Assembly: GCF_014596565.1 (NCBI RefSeq)
Contig: NZ_NOIN01000005.1
Location: 124,001-188,000, forward strand
Length of the DNA stretch: 64,000 bases
DNA from: Pseudomonas sp. PSB18
GTDB taxonomy: Bacteria > Pseudomonadota > Gammaproteobacteria > Pseudomonadales > Pseudomonadaceae
Reading direction: 5' to 3'
The position numbers and the translations under genes are program-made. This document shows positions 9,047 through 18,663 of the stretch, one piece after another (within the stretch, counting starts at the first letter, position 1; every line of letters begins with the position of its first letter). The notes beneath the pieces were generated by a model that saw only the letters and a program-made list of their open reading frames with translations, made no database searches and was not told the origin of the DNA.

Positions 9047-9161
9047 CCGCGTAATAACCATGATCAACAGCAGTACCCTAAGCGAGGGAATTCTGCGACG
9101 ATAGCGAAAACAAGCACGCCAAGGACACAGGCCATTCGATTTCATCCTCTGGCTAATTACG

Positions 9162-10784
9162 ATGCATCTCCTTCCACTTCAAAGCTTACGGGCACGATTT
9201 GCCATCGCTGTCGCATTGGTCGTGCTGGTCCTCAGTTGCCTGTTCGGAACGGTGATCGGCGAGTCATCCATCTCCAGGCTCAAAGAGAAAACCGGTCTTC
9301 AACTGAGCGAATACGCGTATTCCATGGTCGATCGCCTTGACCGGGATATGGACAACCGGTCGAAAGCGCTCACGGTCCTCAGCCAGCTGGAGACGCTGCG
9401 CAACACTGCGAACACCGCTGAGGCGCGCAAGCTGCTCAATCATTTGAGTGACCAGTTCCCGAGCTATTCATGGATCGGCCTTACCGATGCCCACGGCAAG
9501 GTGCTCGCCTCCACCGACAGCCTGCTCGAAGGTGTCGATATTTCGCAACGCCCTGTGTTCATCAATGGCCAGCAACAGACCTTTATCGGCGACGTTCACG
9601 ACGCCGTCATGCTGGCGAAGCTGCTGCCCAACCCTTCCGGCGAAGCGATGAAGTTCGTCGACATCAGCATGCCGGTCCGGGACGACTCCGGCCAATTCTT
9701 GGGGGTACTCGCGGCGCACCTGTCCTGGAAGTGGGCTGAAGAGGTTGGCCGCTCATTGTTCGTGCCCTTGCAAAAGCGCTTGCCTGGGCTGGAGTTCCTG
9801 GTGATCAGCAAGGACGGCACCGTCATCCTGGGCCCCAGCGGAATGATCGGTAAACCTATCGGCATCACGGTCAACGAAGGTGTCGGGCAAAGCTGGTCGG
9901 TCAAGCGTTGGCAGGACGGTAACGTCTACCTGGCGGGTTCGGCCCAGAGTGTAGGTATCGGCGATTATCGCGGCCTGGGATGGACCGTGGTCACGCGACA
10001 ACCGGCTGAAGCGGCTTTCGCTGAAGCGCATCGATTGCGTGACGAAATCCTCATATGGGGTGGTCTGCTGTCCGTTCTGTTTGCCGTAGTCGGGTGGTTT
10101 GTGGCGGGCATCATCACCGGGCCTATCAATAAAATTGCCGAGGCGGCCGCTCGGCTGTCCGAGGGCGCCGATGTCGGCATCCCACTGCTCAAGGGCAGTC
10201 GGGAAGTCGAGACGTTGAGCATCGCGATCCGCCACCTCGTTGACAGCCTGACCCGGAAAAGAGGGCAACTGGCAGTGGTCGAAGGCATCGCCTACCGCGA
10301 TGTGGTCACTGGCCTGCCTAACCGGGCGGCCCTGAACAAATATGTCGAGGCGGTGGGTCGCGAAGTCGAAGGACAATGCGATTTCGGCGTACTGTGCGTG
10401 GATCTCGACGGATTCAAACCCGTCAACGATGACTTCGGCCATGCCGTTGGCGATGCGTTGCTTCATGAAGTCGGCATTCGGCTTCTGACCACTGTGCGCG
10501 AGGGCGACATCGCCGTCCGCCACGGTGGGGACGAATTCGTGCTCCTGCTGCGCCTGAACAGCGGAGAATCCCTGGCCAGCATCCAGGGTGCTGCACAACG
10601 CATCCTGGCGAAGCTGGCCGAGCCAGTGGTATTGGCCGGACAGTCGATCAACATCGGTTGCAGTATCGGTGGAGCGCTCTGGACCCGCGGCGCATTTGCC
10701 GACGCTCTGGCCCAGGCTGATGAAGCACTGTACCGGGCCAAGCGCGCCGGCAAATCCCAGGCGAAGTTCCACGAGGCTGCGTAG
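9162..10784 (+). CDS. membrane diguanylate cyclase (dCache-HAMP-GGDEF)
   Basis: A 540-residue protein that probably makes cyclic di-GMP. It has an N-terminal membrane helix (about 10-32), a periplasmic Cache-type sensor (WIGLTDAHGKVLASTDSLLEG, DISQRPVF), a second helix near 290-315, a HAMP segment and a GGDEF domain. The active-site motif GGDEF (about 455-459) is intact. An inhibitory I-site RxxD (REGD, about 446-449) sits five residues before it, so product inhibition is expected. No EAL domain is present. The Shine-Dalgarno signal is weak. The sensed signal is unknown. Confidence 0.92.
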   Translation: MHLLPLQSLRARFAIAVALVVLVLSCLFGTVIGESSISRLKEKTGLQLSEYAYSMVDRLDRDMDNRSKALTVLSQLETLRNTANTAEARKLLNHLSDQFPSYSWIGLTDAHGKVLASTDSLLEGVDISQRPVFINGQQQTFIGDVHDAVMLAKLLPNPSGEAMKFVDISMPVRDDSGQFLGVLAAHLSWKWAEEVGRSLFVPLQKRLPGLEFLVISKDGTVILGPSGMIGKPIGITVNEGVGQSWSVKRWQDGNVYLAGSAQSVGIGDYRGLGWTVVTRQPAEAAFAEAHRLRDEILIWGGLLSVLFAVVGWFVAGIITGPINKIAEAAARLSEGADVGIPLLKGSREVETLSIAIRHLVDSLTRKRGQLAVVEGIAYRDVVTGLPNRAALNKYVEAVGREVEGQCDFGVLCVDLDGFKPVNDDFGHAVGDALLHEVGIRLLTTVREGDIAVRHGGDEFVLLLRLNSGESLASIQGAAQRILAKLAEPVVLAGQSINIGCSIGGALWTRGAFADALAQADEALYRAKRAGKSQAKFHEAA

Positions 10785-10831
10785 CGGCCCTGTTGAAGTG
10801 CCTGCCAATCAAATAGCTGCAAGCCAATAGA

Positions 10832-11022
10832 CCGCCATCGCGAGCAGGCTCGCTCCCACAGGGTTCGGTGGCGTATGCAAGTACTGCGTACAGCGCAGAT
10901 CCGGTGTGGGAGCGGGCTTGCTCGCGAAAGCGGCGTGTCTGGCACAGGGTTCGGTGGCGTATGCAAATGCTGCGTACACCGCGGAACCCACTGTGGGAGC
11001 GAGCCTGCTCGCGATGGCGTCA
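10832..11022. repeat. Array of three REP elements with duplicated spacer
   Basis: REP copies lie at 10832-10863, 10903-10933 and 10991-11022. The first is inverted relative to the other two. The spacer starting GGGTTCGGTGGCGTATGCAA is present twice (10861-10890 and 10948-10977, nearly identical), showing duplication of a REP-plus-spacer unit of about 87 bases. The array sits between the convergent diguanylate cyclase and enoyl-CoA hydratase genes. Confidence 0.88.
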
Positions 11023-11035
11023 GTCAGGGCGCCGC

Positions 11036-11809
11036 TTACTTGTCCTGGAACTCCGCCGGCCGCTTGGCCACGAAGGCCGCCATGCCCTCTTTCTGATCCT
11101 GGGTCGCGAACGCCGCATGGAACACCCGTCGTTCGAAACGCACGCCTTCGGACAGGCTCACTTCAAACGCACGGTTGACGCTTTCCTTGACCATCATGCT
11201 GATCGGCACCGATTTGGAGGCGATCAGTGCAGCGGTTTTCAGGGCGTCGTCCAGCAGTTCGTCAGCCGGTACGATCCGCGCCACGATGCCGCAACGCTCC
11301 GCCTCCACCGCGTCGATAAACCGCCCGGTCAGGCACATTTCCATGGCCTTGGCCTTGCCCACCGCACGGGTCAGGCGCTGGGTCCCGCCCATGCCCGGCA
11401 GTACGCCGAGGTTGATTTCCGGCTGGCCGAACTTGGCGTTGTCGCCGGCCAGGATGAAGTCGCACATCAAGGCCAGCTCACAGCCGCCCCCCAAGGCGAA
11501 GCCGTTCACCGCCGCGATGATCGGCTTGCGGCGGTTGGCCACGCGGTCGCTGTCGCTGAACAGGTCGTCGAGGTAGATCTGCGGGTAGGTCAGCTCGGCC
11601 ATTTCCTTAATGTCGGCCCCGGCGGCGAAGGCTTTCTTCGAGCCGGTCAACACGATGCAGCCGATCTTCGGGTCCGCTTCCAGGCTGTCCAGCGCGTGGT
11701 TCAACTCGCTGACGATCTGCGCGTTCAAGGCGTTCAGCGCCTGGGGGCGGTTGAGGGTGATCAGGCCGACGCGGTCCTTGATTTCCAACAAAATCGTTTC
11801 GTAGCTCAT
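11036..11809 (-). CDS. enoyl-CoA hydratase (last gene of beta-oxidation operon)
   Basis: A 257-residue crotonase-family enzyme that hydrates trans-2-enoyl-CoA to 3-hydroxyacyl-CoA. Family features are [10 protein letters not shown] near the N terminus, the oxyanion-hole segment [25 protein letters not shown] and PGMGGTQRL. The catalytic glutamates are in GGGCELAL and the following helix. The start ATG follows AGGAGTCC. It is the final gene of a five-gene set (acyl-CoA synthetase, SDR dehydrogenase, thiolase, acyl-CoA dehydrogenase, hydratase). The same order occurs in P. putida KT2440 around PP_2213-PP_2217 (recalled from memory). Confidence 0.93.
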   Translation of the reverse strand: MSYETILLEIKDRVGLITLNRPQALNALNAQIVSELNHALDSLEADPKIGCIVLTGSKKAFAAGADIKEMAELTYPQIYLDDLFSDSDRVANRRKPIIAAVNGFALGGGCELALMCDFILAGDNAKFGQPEINLGVLPGMGGTQRLTRAVGKAKAMEMCLTGRFIDAVEAERCGIVARIVPADELLDDALKTAALIASKSVPISMMVKESVNRAFEVSLSEGVRFERRVFHAAFATQDQKEGMAAFVAKRPAEFQDK

Positions 11810-11822
11810 GCAGGACTCCTGT

Positions 11823-12950
11823 TCAAAGATTGCGCGAAATGACCATGCGCTGAATGTCGCTGGTGCCTTCGTAGATCTGGCAGACCCGCACATCACGGTA
11901 GATGCGTTCCAGCGGGAAGTCGTTGAGATAACCGTATCCGCCGAGGGTTTGCAACGCCATGGAGCAGACTTTTTCGGCCATTTCCGAAGCGAACAACTTG
12001 GCCATGGAGGCCTCTACCAGCGCAGGCTGACCGTTATCCCGCAGCGCGGCGGCGTAATGCACCATCTGCCGCGCCACGGCGATCTGGGTCGCCATGTCCG
12101 CCAGGCGGAAAGCCACGGCCTGGTGCTCGATGATCGGTTTGCCGAAACTCTGGCGTTCGCGGGCATAGTCCCGGGCCGCCTCGAAAGCCGCCCGTGCCAT
12201 GCCGACCGATTGCGCCGCGATGCCGACCCGTCCGCCCTCCAGGTTCGCCAGGGCGATCCTGTAGCCTTCACCCTCCTCCCCCAGGCGATTGGCGACCGGG
12301 ACTTTCACATCCTCGAACAGGATCTGGCAGGTGTCGGAGGCGTGTTGGCCGAGTTTGTCCTCGACCCGCGCGACGCTGTACCCCGGTGAATCGGTGGGCA
12401 CGATGAACGCGCTGATGCCTCGTTTGCCTGCACTCGGATCGGTCACCGCGAACACGATCACCACCCCGGCGTTCTGCCCGGAGGTGATGAACTGCTTGCT
12501 ACCGTTGAGCACGTAATGGTCGCCATCCAGTCGCGCCCGGGTCTTGAGGCTGCTGGCATCCGAGCCGGCCTGGGGTTCGGTCAGGGCAAAGGCGCCAAGC
12601 ATCGCGCCGCTGGCCAGGGGCGTGAGGAACCGGGCCTTCTGCTCATCGCTGCCGAACTTGAGGATCGGCACGCAACCCACCGAGTTGTGCACGCTCATGA
12701 TAGTCGAGCACGCCCCGTCGCCGGCGGCGATTTCTTCCAACGCCATGGCGTAGGTCAGGTAGCCAGTGTCGCAACCGCCCCACTGCTCCGGCACGAGCAT
12801 GCCGAAGAAACCCAGTTCGGCCATCTCGGCGATGGCTTCCCTGGGAAAGCGATGCTCGCGGTCCCATTCGGCAGCGAACGGTTTCAGGCGCTCCTGGGCG
12901 AACTGTCGGGCCACGTCGCTGATTTGTGTCTGTTCTTCAGTCGGGAGCAT
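11823..12950 (-). CDS. acyl-CoA dehydrogenase (short-chain type)
   Basis: A 375-residue flavoprotein that introduces the alpha-beta double bond in acyl-CoA. It has [18 protein letters not shown] (FAD/substrate region), the middle beta-domain, and the C-terminal catalytic-base segment [18 protein letters not shown], where the glutamate of YEGT is the usual base. Length and motifs match short- or branched-chain acyl-CoA dehydrogenases. It lies 13 bases upstream of the hydratase and ten bases downstream of the thiolase, clearly co-transcribed. The KT2440 homologue PP_2216 is associated with short-chain acyl-CoA. The exact chain length here is inferred. Confidence 0.92.
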   Translation of the reverse strand: MLPTEEQTQISDVARQFAQERLKPFAAEWDREHRFPREAIAEMAELGFFGMLVPEQWGGCDTGYLTYAMALEEIAAGDGACSTIMSVHNSVGCVPILKFGSDEQKARFLTPLASGAMLGAFALTEPQAGSDASSLKTRARLDGDHYVLNGSKQFITSGQNAGVVIVFAVTDPSAGKRGISAFIVPTDSPGYSVARVEDKLGQHASDTCQILFEDVKVPVANRLGEEGEGYRIALANLEGGRVGIAAQSVGMARAAFEAARDYARERQSFGKPIIEHQAVAFRLADMATQIAVARQMVHYAAALRDNGQPALVEASMAKLFASEMAEKVCSMALQTLGGYGYLNDFPLERIYRDVRVCQIYEGTSDIQRMVISRNL

Positions 12951-12959
12951 GGTGATTCC

Positions 12960-14147
12960 TTAGTACAGGCATTCAACGGCCATGGCCGTGGCTTCACCGC
13001 CGCCGATGCAGATCGCCGCAACGCCGCGCTTGAGGCCTTTCTGACGCAGGGCCGAAAGCAGCGTCACCAGGATCCGCGCCCCGGAAGCACCAATCGGGTG
13101 GCCCAGCGCGCAGGCGCCGCCGTGGATGTTGACCTTGTCGTGGGGAATCTCCAGCTTGCCCATGGTCACCAGCCCGACCACGGCAAACGCTTCGTTGACT
13201 TCGAACAGATCGACTTCATCCAGCGACCAGCCGGTCTTTTGCATCAGCTTCTTCACCGCGCCAATCGGTGCGGTGGGGAACAGGCTCGGGGTATCGGCAA
13301 ACGCCGCGTGGCCGTGAATCACCGCCAGGGGCTTCAAGCCGCGCTCTGTCGCCTGGCTCCGGCGCATCAGCACCAGCGCAGCGGCACCGTCGGAGATCGA
13401 GCTGGCGTTGGCCGCCGTCACCGTGCCGCCCTCGCGGAACGCCGGCTTGAGAGACGCGATCTTGTCGATCCGCGCCTTGGGCGGCTGTTCGTCGTGGCTC
13501 ACCGTGACCTGCTCCTTGCCGACCATCACCTGCAGCGGCACGATCTCGGCGTCGAAACTACCATCCTTGATCGCTTGCTGGGCGCGGGTGGTGGACGTGA
13601 TGGCGAAGGCGTCCTGGGCTTCACGGCTGAAACCGTTGGCTTCGGCGCAATCCTCGGCGAAGGTGCCCATCAGGCGGCCCTTGTCGTAGGCATCTTCCAG
13701 GCCGTCGAGGAACATGTGGTCCAGAACCTTGCCGTGGCCCATGCGCAAGCCGCTGCGGGCGCGGTCGAGCAGATACGGGGCGTTGGACATGCTTTCCATG
13801 CCGCCGGCCACCACCACCTCGGCGCTGCCGGCCACGAGCATGTCATGGGCGAGCATCGTCGCCTCCATGCCCGAACCGCACATCTTGTTCAGGGTGGTGC
13901 AACGGGTCGATTTGTCGAGCCCGGCACCCAATGCCGCCTGACGTGCCGGCGCCTGACCCTGGCCGGCGGCGAGCACGCAGCCGAACAGCACTTCCTCCAC
14001 CGCACCCGGTGCGATACCGGCGCGTTCGACCGCAGCCTTGATGGCGGCAGCCCCCAGTTGCGGGGCGCTGAGGCTCTTGAGTTCACCCTGGAAACCGCCC
14101 ATTGGGGTACGGACGGCGCTGACGATGACAATCGGATCGTGAGTCAT
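12960..14147 (-). CDS. acetyl-CoA C-acyltransferase (thiolase)
   Basis: A 395-residue thiolase catalysing thiolytic cleavage of 3-ketoacyl-CoA, or the reverse condensation. The nucleophilic cysteine is in LNKMCGSGMEA (about C89), the histidine in GGACALGHPIGASG, and the second cysteine in CIGGGEATAM near the C terminus. All key residues are present. It belongs to the five-gene beta-oxidation operon and resembles the P. putida gene called fadAx. Acetyl-CoA acetyltransferase activity is equally likely from the sequence. Confidence 0.93.
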   Translation of the reverse strand: MTHDPIVIVSAVRTPMGGFQGELKSLSAPQLGAAAIKAAVERAGIAPGAVEEVLFGCVLAAGQGQAPARQAALGAGLDKSTRCTTLNKMCGSGMEATMLAHDMLVAGSAEVVVAGGMESMSNAPYLLDRARSGLRMGHGKVLDHMFLDGLEDAYDKGRLMGTFAEDCAEANGFSREAQDAFAITSTTRAQQAIKDGSFDAEIVPLQVMVGKEQVTVSHDEQPPKARIDKIASLKPAFREGGTVTAANASSISDGAAALVLMRRSQATERGLKPLAVIHGHAAFADTPSLFPTAPIGAVKKLMQKTGWSLDEVDLFEVNEAFAVVGLVTMGKLEIPHDKVNIHGGACALGHPIGASGARILVTLLSALRQKGLKRGVAAICIGGGEATAMAVECLY

Positions 14148-14159
14148 GACAAATTCTCC

Positions 14160-14921
14160 TTACTTCGCTGCCATGCGCAAGGCACCGTCGAGACGGATCA
14201 CCTCGCCGTTGAGCATGCTGTTCTCAATGATATGCCTGACCAGCGCCGCGTACTCGGCCGGTTTGCCCAGGCGCGGCGGGAACGGCACGCCGGCGGCCAG
14301 GGACTCGCGGACTTCCGGGGTCATGCCCGCCATCATCGGCGTTTCGAAAATACCGGGCGCGATGGTCATCACGCGGATGCCGAAACGCGCCAGTTCCCGG
14401 GCGGCCGGCAGGGTCAGGCTGGCAATGGCGCCCTTGGACGCCGCATAGGCCGCCTGGCCGATCTGGCCGTCGAAGGCAGCCACCGACGCGGTGTTGATGA
14501 TCACACCGCGCTCGCCGTCGGCATCGGCCTCGGTTTCGGCGATGGCCGCAGCAGCCAGGCGCAGCAGGTTGAAGCTGCCGATCAGGTTGACGTTGATCAC
14601 CTGGCTGAAGCTGGCCAGAGCGTGGGGGCCGTTCTTGCCGAGGATCTTTTCGCCACGCACGATGCCGGCGCAGTTCACCAGGCCATTCAGGCCGCCGAAT
14701 GCCTCGACGGTGGCCTTGACCGCCGCTTCGGCCGCCGCCTCGTTGCTGATGTCCGCCACCACGCTCCGGCAGCCGAGCTTCTGCGCCTGGGCGGCCACGG
14801 CTTCGGCATTGAGGTCCACCAGCATCACCTTGGCGCCGGCCTTGACCAACAGTTCGCCAGTGGCCGCTCCGAGGCCGGACGCGCCGCCGCTGACGAGGAA
14901 AATCTTGTTGTCGATCTGCAT
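14160..14921 (-). CDS. SDR 3-hydroxyacyl-CoA dehydrogenase (type II)
   Basis: A 253-residue short-chain dehydrogenase/reductase that probably oxidises 3-hydroxyacyl-CoA with NAD. The N-terminal nucleotide motif is [11 protein letters not shown], and the active site has [11 protein letters not shown] then YAASKGA (Tyr and Lys of the YxxxK motif). Two adjacent ATG codons exist; the second (MQIDNK) has the better distance to AAGGAA, the first would be at 14924. It lies between the thiolase and the acyl-CoA synthetase. Homologues act on 2-methyl-3-hydroxybutyryl-CoA in isoleucine breakdown and on straight-chain substrates. Confidence 0.92.
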   Translation of the reverse strand: MQIDNKIFLVSGGASGLGAATGELLVKAGAKVMLVDLNAEAVAAQAQKLGCRSVVADISNEAAAEAAVKATVEAFGGLNGLVNCAGIVRGEKILGKNGPHALASFSQVINVNLIGSFNLLRLAAAAIAETEADADGERGVIINTASVAAFDGQIGQAAYAASKGAIASLTLPAARELARFGIRVMTIAPGIFETPMMAGMTPEVRESLAAGVPFPPRLGKPAEYAALVRHIIENSMLNGEVIRLDGALRMAAK

Positions 14922-14937
14922 CATGGTTTCCTTGGGT

Positions 14938-16602
14938 TCAAGCTGAAACGTTAGCCGCCGCGGCTTCTTGGGCCTTGGCGATTTCCTGGTTGCGCAAGAT
15001 AAAGCGCTGTACTTTGCCGCTTGGGGTCTTCGGCAAGTCGCTGACAAATTCGATTTCACGGGGATAGGCATGGGCGGCCAGACGCTTGCGCACATGCTGA
15101 CGCAGCTCCTCGGCCAGCTCTGGCGCGGCACGGTACTGCGCGCTGAGCACGACGAACGCTTTCACCAGCTCGGTACGCTCCGGGTCGGGCTTGCCGACCA
15201 CTGCTGCTTCGACCACCGCCGGGTGTTCGATCAGGGCACTTTCCACGTCGAACGGGCCGACGCGGTAGCCGGAGGTGGTGATCACGTCGTCGCTGCGACC
15301 GACGAAACTGATGCTGCCGTCCGGGTTCAGTTCAACGGTATCGCCGCTCAGGTAATAATTGCCGACAAAGGATTTGGTCGGCCCGCCCTGGTAACCGGCG
15401 AACCAGCACATCGGCGACTGGCTGCGGTCCACGGCAAGAATGCCCGGCTGGCCGACGCCCAGTTCCTGGTGGTTTTCATCCAGTACCACGATCCGATGGC
15501 CCGGCGAGGCGAAACCGGCCGCCCCCAGGTGCACCGGATGTTCAAGCCCGTGGTGATTGCACAGCACCATGCCCAGTTCGGTCTGGCCGTAATGGTCATG
15601 GATCACCACGTCCAGGTTATCGGCGAACCAGCGGATCACTTCCGGGTTCAACGGCTCGCCGGCGCTGCTGACGATGCGCAGCCGGCCCTTGATCGACCGG
15701 GCGAACTGCTCGCCTCCGGCAATCAGCAGGCGATAAGCGGTGGGCGAACCCGTGAGGTTGGTGATGCCGTACTTGTTGATGACCCGGCAGGTGCTTTCCA
15801 GGGTGAAGGGACCATCGTAAAACGTGATGGGATGTCCCATCGCCAACGGGCCGGTCACGCCGAAGTAGACGCCGTAGGCCCAGCCCGGATCGGCAAGATT
15901 CCAGAACGCATCTTCGGGCCTCAGGTCCACGGCGTCACGGGTGTAGCTCTGGAAGGCGACGATGGCCTTGAGCGGTACGGACAATGCCTTGGCCGGCCCG
16001 GTGGTGCCGGAGGTGAACATCAGCAGGAACGGGTCTTCGCCAGTGAGCATGACCGGTTCGCATTGATTGGAGTGGTTCGCCACTTCAGCCCAGAAGCTGT
16101 AGTCGCCCCGAACGATCCCCCGGCCTTTTTCACCGCCGACGGTGACCACGGTGGGGCAACCCGTCACTTCGTCGAGCTTGGGCCGGTTGACCGCGTCAGT
16201 GACGACGACGCGTGCGCCAGAGCCGCCGAGGCGGTGCTCGATGGCCTTGGGCCCGAATGCGGTGAACAACGGCTGGTACACGGCGCCGATGCGCCAGGTG
16301 GCGAGCACCACAATCAGCAGCTCCGCGGTGCGCGGCAACAGGCCGGCGACCTTGTCGCCCTTGCCCACGCCCTGGGCCAGCAGGAAATTGGCGAAGCGTG
16401 CGGCGTTGTCCTGCAGGTCACGGTAGGTCCAGGTCGCATCGCTGCCGTCACGGCCCTCCCAGAACAACGCGATACGTCCCGGCAACGCGTGCCGGTCGCA
16501 ACACTCGACACAGGCGTTCAGCGCCTCGAGCGAACCGTGCAGCGCGGCGTTGACGGTGTGCAGGTAATCGAACTGCGACGTGGCGGACGAGTAATCGCGC
16601 AT
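14938..16602 (-). CDS. acyl-CoA synthetase (AMP-forming)
   Basis: A 554-residue AMP-binding enzyme, first gene of the operon, that activates a carboxylic acid to its CoA thioester. The P-loop-like motif [14 protein letters not shown], the adenine-binding YGQTELG, the hinge region YLSGDTVE and the C-terminal catalytic lysine in TPSGKVQRF are all visible. The ATG follows AGAGGG at nine bases; the frame extending to 16683 lacks a site. Homology to medium/short-chain and benzoate-type ligases leaves substrate length open. Confidence 0.92.
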   Translation of the reverse strand: MRDYSSATSQFDYLHTVNAALHGSLEALNACVECCDRHALPGRIALFWEGRDGSDATWTYRDLQDNAARFANFLLAQGVGKGDKVAGLLPRTAELLIVVLATWRIGAVYQPLFTAFGPKAIEHRLGGSGARVVVTDAVNRPKLDEVTGCPTVVTVGGEKGRGIVRGDYSFWAEVANHSNQCEPVMLTGEDPFLLMFTSGTTGPAKALSVPLKAIVAFQSYTRDAVDLRPEDAFWNLADPGWAYGVYFGVTGPLAMGHPITFYDGPFTLESTCRVINKYGITNLTGSPTAYRLLIAGGEQFARSIKGRLRIVSSAGEPLNPEVIRWFADNLDVVIHDHYGQTELGMVLCNHHGLEHPVHLGAAGFASPGHRIVVLDENHQELGVGQPGILAVDRSQSPMCWFAGYQGGPTKSFVGNYYLSGDTVELNPDGSISFVGRSDDVITTSGYRVGPFDVESALIEHPAVVEAAVVGKPDPERTELVKAFVVLSAQYRAAPELAEELRQHVRKRLAAHAYPREIEFVSDLPKTPSGKVQRFILRNQEIAKAQEAAAANVSA

Positions 16603-16748
16603 GACTAGAATCCCTCTGTACTTTTTATTGGTTGGGGGAACCGTGAACAGGGGAATACTCGCGCCGAAGGGCCTGGGCGGCAATGGTCAAAGCTATCAAG
16701 TTGGCTGACTGGTTTGGCCATGGTTTGGGGGTGGGTTGCCGGTCATGG

Positions 16749-16830
16749 CCCTATCGCGAGCAGGCTCGCTCCCACAAGGGTTTCACGGTGAACACAAATC
16801 CCCTGTGGGAGCGAGCCTGCTCGCGATAGC
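16749..16830. repeat. REP doublet
   Basis: Inverted REP copies at 16749-16780 and 16801-16830, with arms TCGCGAGCAGGCTCGCTCCC and GGGAGCGAGCCTGCTCGCGA, separated by 20 bases. It lies between the 5' end of the acyl-CoA synthetase gene and the 3' end of the GT39 glycosyltransferase gene. Confidence 0.9.
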
Positions 16831-16843
16831 AATCTCCCAGTCG

Positions 16844-18364
16844 CTACAAAGGCTGCTTCCACGCAAATGAATACACCTTCCCCGGCGCTGGAGGCTGGCA
16901 CCGCTGGTTGTCCGCATCGGCCCCCACCAGGAACCACTCGGCCCTGGAGGTCTCGCCGACGCTGCGGGCCTTTTGCGGGTCGTAGCAGCGCGCCAGGTCC
17001 CGGGCAGGTACCAGCGCATAGGCCTGCGGGTGGCTACGAAGCCACAGCGCGGATTGCTCCAGGGATTGATCGCTGTAGAAACCGAAATGCACGATGGGTT
17101 GTCGGGCGAACAACCAGTGCCCTTCACGCCAGCCCACCAGCACCAGTTCGGCGTTGTTGCTCAGTCGCGCGACGTCAGCCATGAGGGTTTCGTGGGGGTT
17201 GATGCCCTCCTTATGGGGCTCGACGAAGCCGCGGACAAACCAGGCGCACAGCCACACCACGGTCAGGACAACGAATACCTTCCTGCCCCACGGGCGCCGG
17301 CCGAACCAGCGGCGCAACATCCACGGAACCAGCGGTGCCACCAGCAGAATCAGCCCAGGCAATGCCGGAAAAATATAAAGCTTGCGCTTGCCGCTGCTCA
17401 GGCTGAAGAACAGCAGCACCAGCAGCACCCACCCGAGCAGCACCAGCACCCGTCCATCGTGCTTGAGCAATTGCCTGCGCCAGGCCGGCACCAGCCAGGG
17501 CAGCATGAAGAAAATCGGCAACCAGTACTTCGGAATCACCTCGACGAAGAAGTACCAGAAGGGTTCGCGATGCTCCCACGCGTTGGCATAGCGACCCGCC
17601 GTTTGCTTGAACAGGATTTCCTGGGCATAGGCCAGGCTGTCGGCACTGCCCTGGGCCACGATCAACAACAGCGGGCCCAGCCATACCGCAATGGCCGCCA
17701 GCACCACCAGCAGTCCCAGCCACCAGGCAGCGGCTTTTCCGGGCATCGGCGTCACGCCTTTCCAGCCTTTACGCACCGCATAGGCATAAGGAATCAGCAT
17801 CAACACCGGCAGAAAGCCGACCCCTTTGCTGATGATGCCAAACCCCATCGCCACACAGGCGATGTAATACCAGCGCCAATCCGGCCCGAGCAACAGATGC
17901 CGGCACAGGCCATAGAGCCCCAGGATGGTCCAGAGCGCGAGGAAACCATCGATCTGTCCGGTGCGCAGAATACTGTAGGTCTGGTAGGTCGCCAGGAACA
18001 GCAACGCCGCAATCACGCCGATGCGCCGCCCCCATAGGCGACGGCCCAGGTCATACAGGCAGGCCGTGGTCACGCTGCCGGCCAACAGCGCGGGCAAGTA
18101 CAGGGCAACTTTTGGCAGGTGGGACAGTTGCACGAACAGCGCCACCGCCCACATGAACAGGGGCGGCTTGTCCGCGTAGATTTCCCCGGCCCGATGGGGA
18201 ATGAACCACGAACCGTTCTGCAGCATCTCCAGGGCTACACCGAGGAAACGCTCTTCATCGACATTCAGCGGTTGCCGCCAGCCGAGCCCGGCACCCACCA
18301 TGACCAGCGCCAATAGCGCTAGCCCCAAGCATTCCAAGCGTGGGGAAGATAATCGTATCCGCAC
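16844..18364 (-). CDS. GT39-family (ArnT-like) lipid glycosyltransferase
   Basis: A 506-residue integral membrane protein with about 12 helices. Near the N terminus it has WRQPLNVDEERFLGVALEM and IYADKPPLFMW. The acidic DE pair and YADKPPL match the first periplasmic loop of ArnT-type polyprenyl-phosphate-sugar transferases, which modify lipid A or core on the periplasmic face. A GTG start is chosen because it lies four bases after the stop of the preceding gene and eight after AGGGG. It is the last gene of a four-gene operon with a UDP-glucuronate epimerase and a DPM1-like transferase, so its donor is probably not L-Ara4N; a galacturonic acid lipid is the best guess. The true arnT is the separate gene at 26023. 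Confidence 0.85.
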   Translation of the reverse strand: MRIRLSSPRLECLGLALLALVMVGAGLGWRQPLNVDEERFLGVALEMLQNGSWFIPHRAGEIYADKPPLFMWAVALFVQLSHLPKVALYLPALLAGSVTTACLYDLGRRLWGRRIGVIAALLFLATYQTYSILRTGQIDGFLALWTILGLYGLCRHLLLGPDWRWYYIACVAMGFGIISKGVGFLPVLMLIPYAYAVRKGWKGVTPMPGKAAAWWLGLLVVLAAIAVWLGPLLLIVAQGSADSLAYAQEILFKQTAGRYANAWEHREPFWYFFVEVIPKYWLPIFFMLPWLVPAWRRQLLKHDGRVLVLLGWVLLVLLFFSLSSGKRKLYIFPALPGLILLVAPLVPWMLRRWFGRRPWGRKVFVVLTVVWLCAWFVRGFVEPHKEGINPHETLMADVARLSNNAELVLVGWREGHWLFARQPIVHFGFYSDQSLEQSALWLRSHPQAYALVPARDLARCYDPQKARSVGETSRAEWFLVGADADNQRCQPPAPGKVYSFAWKQPL

Positions 18365-18368
18365 CGTT

Positions 18369-18662
18369 TCAGCCCCTTTTGTCCAGCTCAAGGCCTTTGT
18401 GCTCGTGCTGCCTGGCGATCAACTGCAAGTTGCGCAGGTACACGATGAAGCCGAAGGACTGGCCGAGGATGAAGACCGGGTCTTCGCGATAAATGGCGTA
18501 TGCCAGCAGCAATGCACTGCCGACAATGCTCAGGTACCAGAATCCGACCGGAATCATGCTGCGCTTCTTGTACTCACTGTAAAGCCACTGCAGGGCAAAG
18601 CGCCCGGTAAAGACCAACTGGCCCATGAATCCCACGGCCAACCACATCGATTCCCTGCCCAT
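18369..18662 (-). CDS. LAB_N (lipid A biosynthesis N-terminal) domain membrane protein
   Basis: A 97-residue membrane protein with three predicted helices. The motif FTGRFALQWLYSEYKKRSM followed by PVGFWYLSIVGS is typical of the lipid-A-disaccharide synthase N-terminal (LAB_N) domain found as a free-standing protein beside DPM1-like glycosyltransferases. The exact biochemical role is unknown; a partner or translocation role for the polyprenyl-phosphate sugar is plausible. Its ATG is one base after the stop of the GT2 gene, showing tight coupling. Confidence 0.87.
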   Translation of the reverse strand: MGRESMWLAVGFMGQLVFTGRFALQWLYSEYKKRSMIPVGFWYLSIVGSALLLAYAIYREDPVFILGQSFGFIVYLRNLQLIARQHEHKGLELDKRG

Positions 18663-18663
18663 G

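Noticed and set aside
8870..9145. 91-residue minus-strand frame opposite the mini-protein
   Set aside because: No ribosome site or recognisable domain; it runs through the GC hairpin.
10800..11030. CRISPR-like array
   Set aside because: The repeats are palindromic REPs in mixed orientation with irregular spacing, and no cas genes are present.
12516..14954. 812-residue plus-strand open frame
   Set aside because: It lies antisense to acyl-CoA dehydrogenase, thiolase and SDR genes with full motifs; composition is that of high-GC shadow frames and there is no family match.
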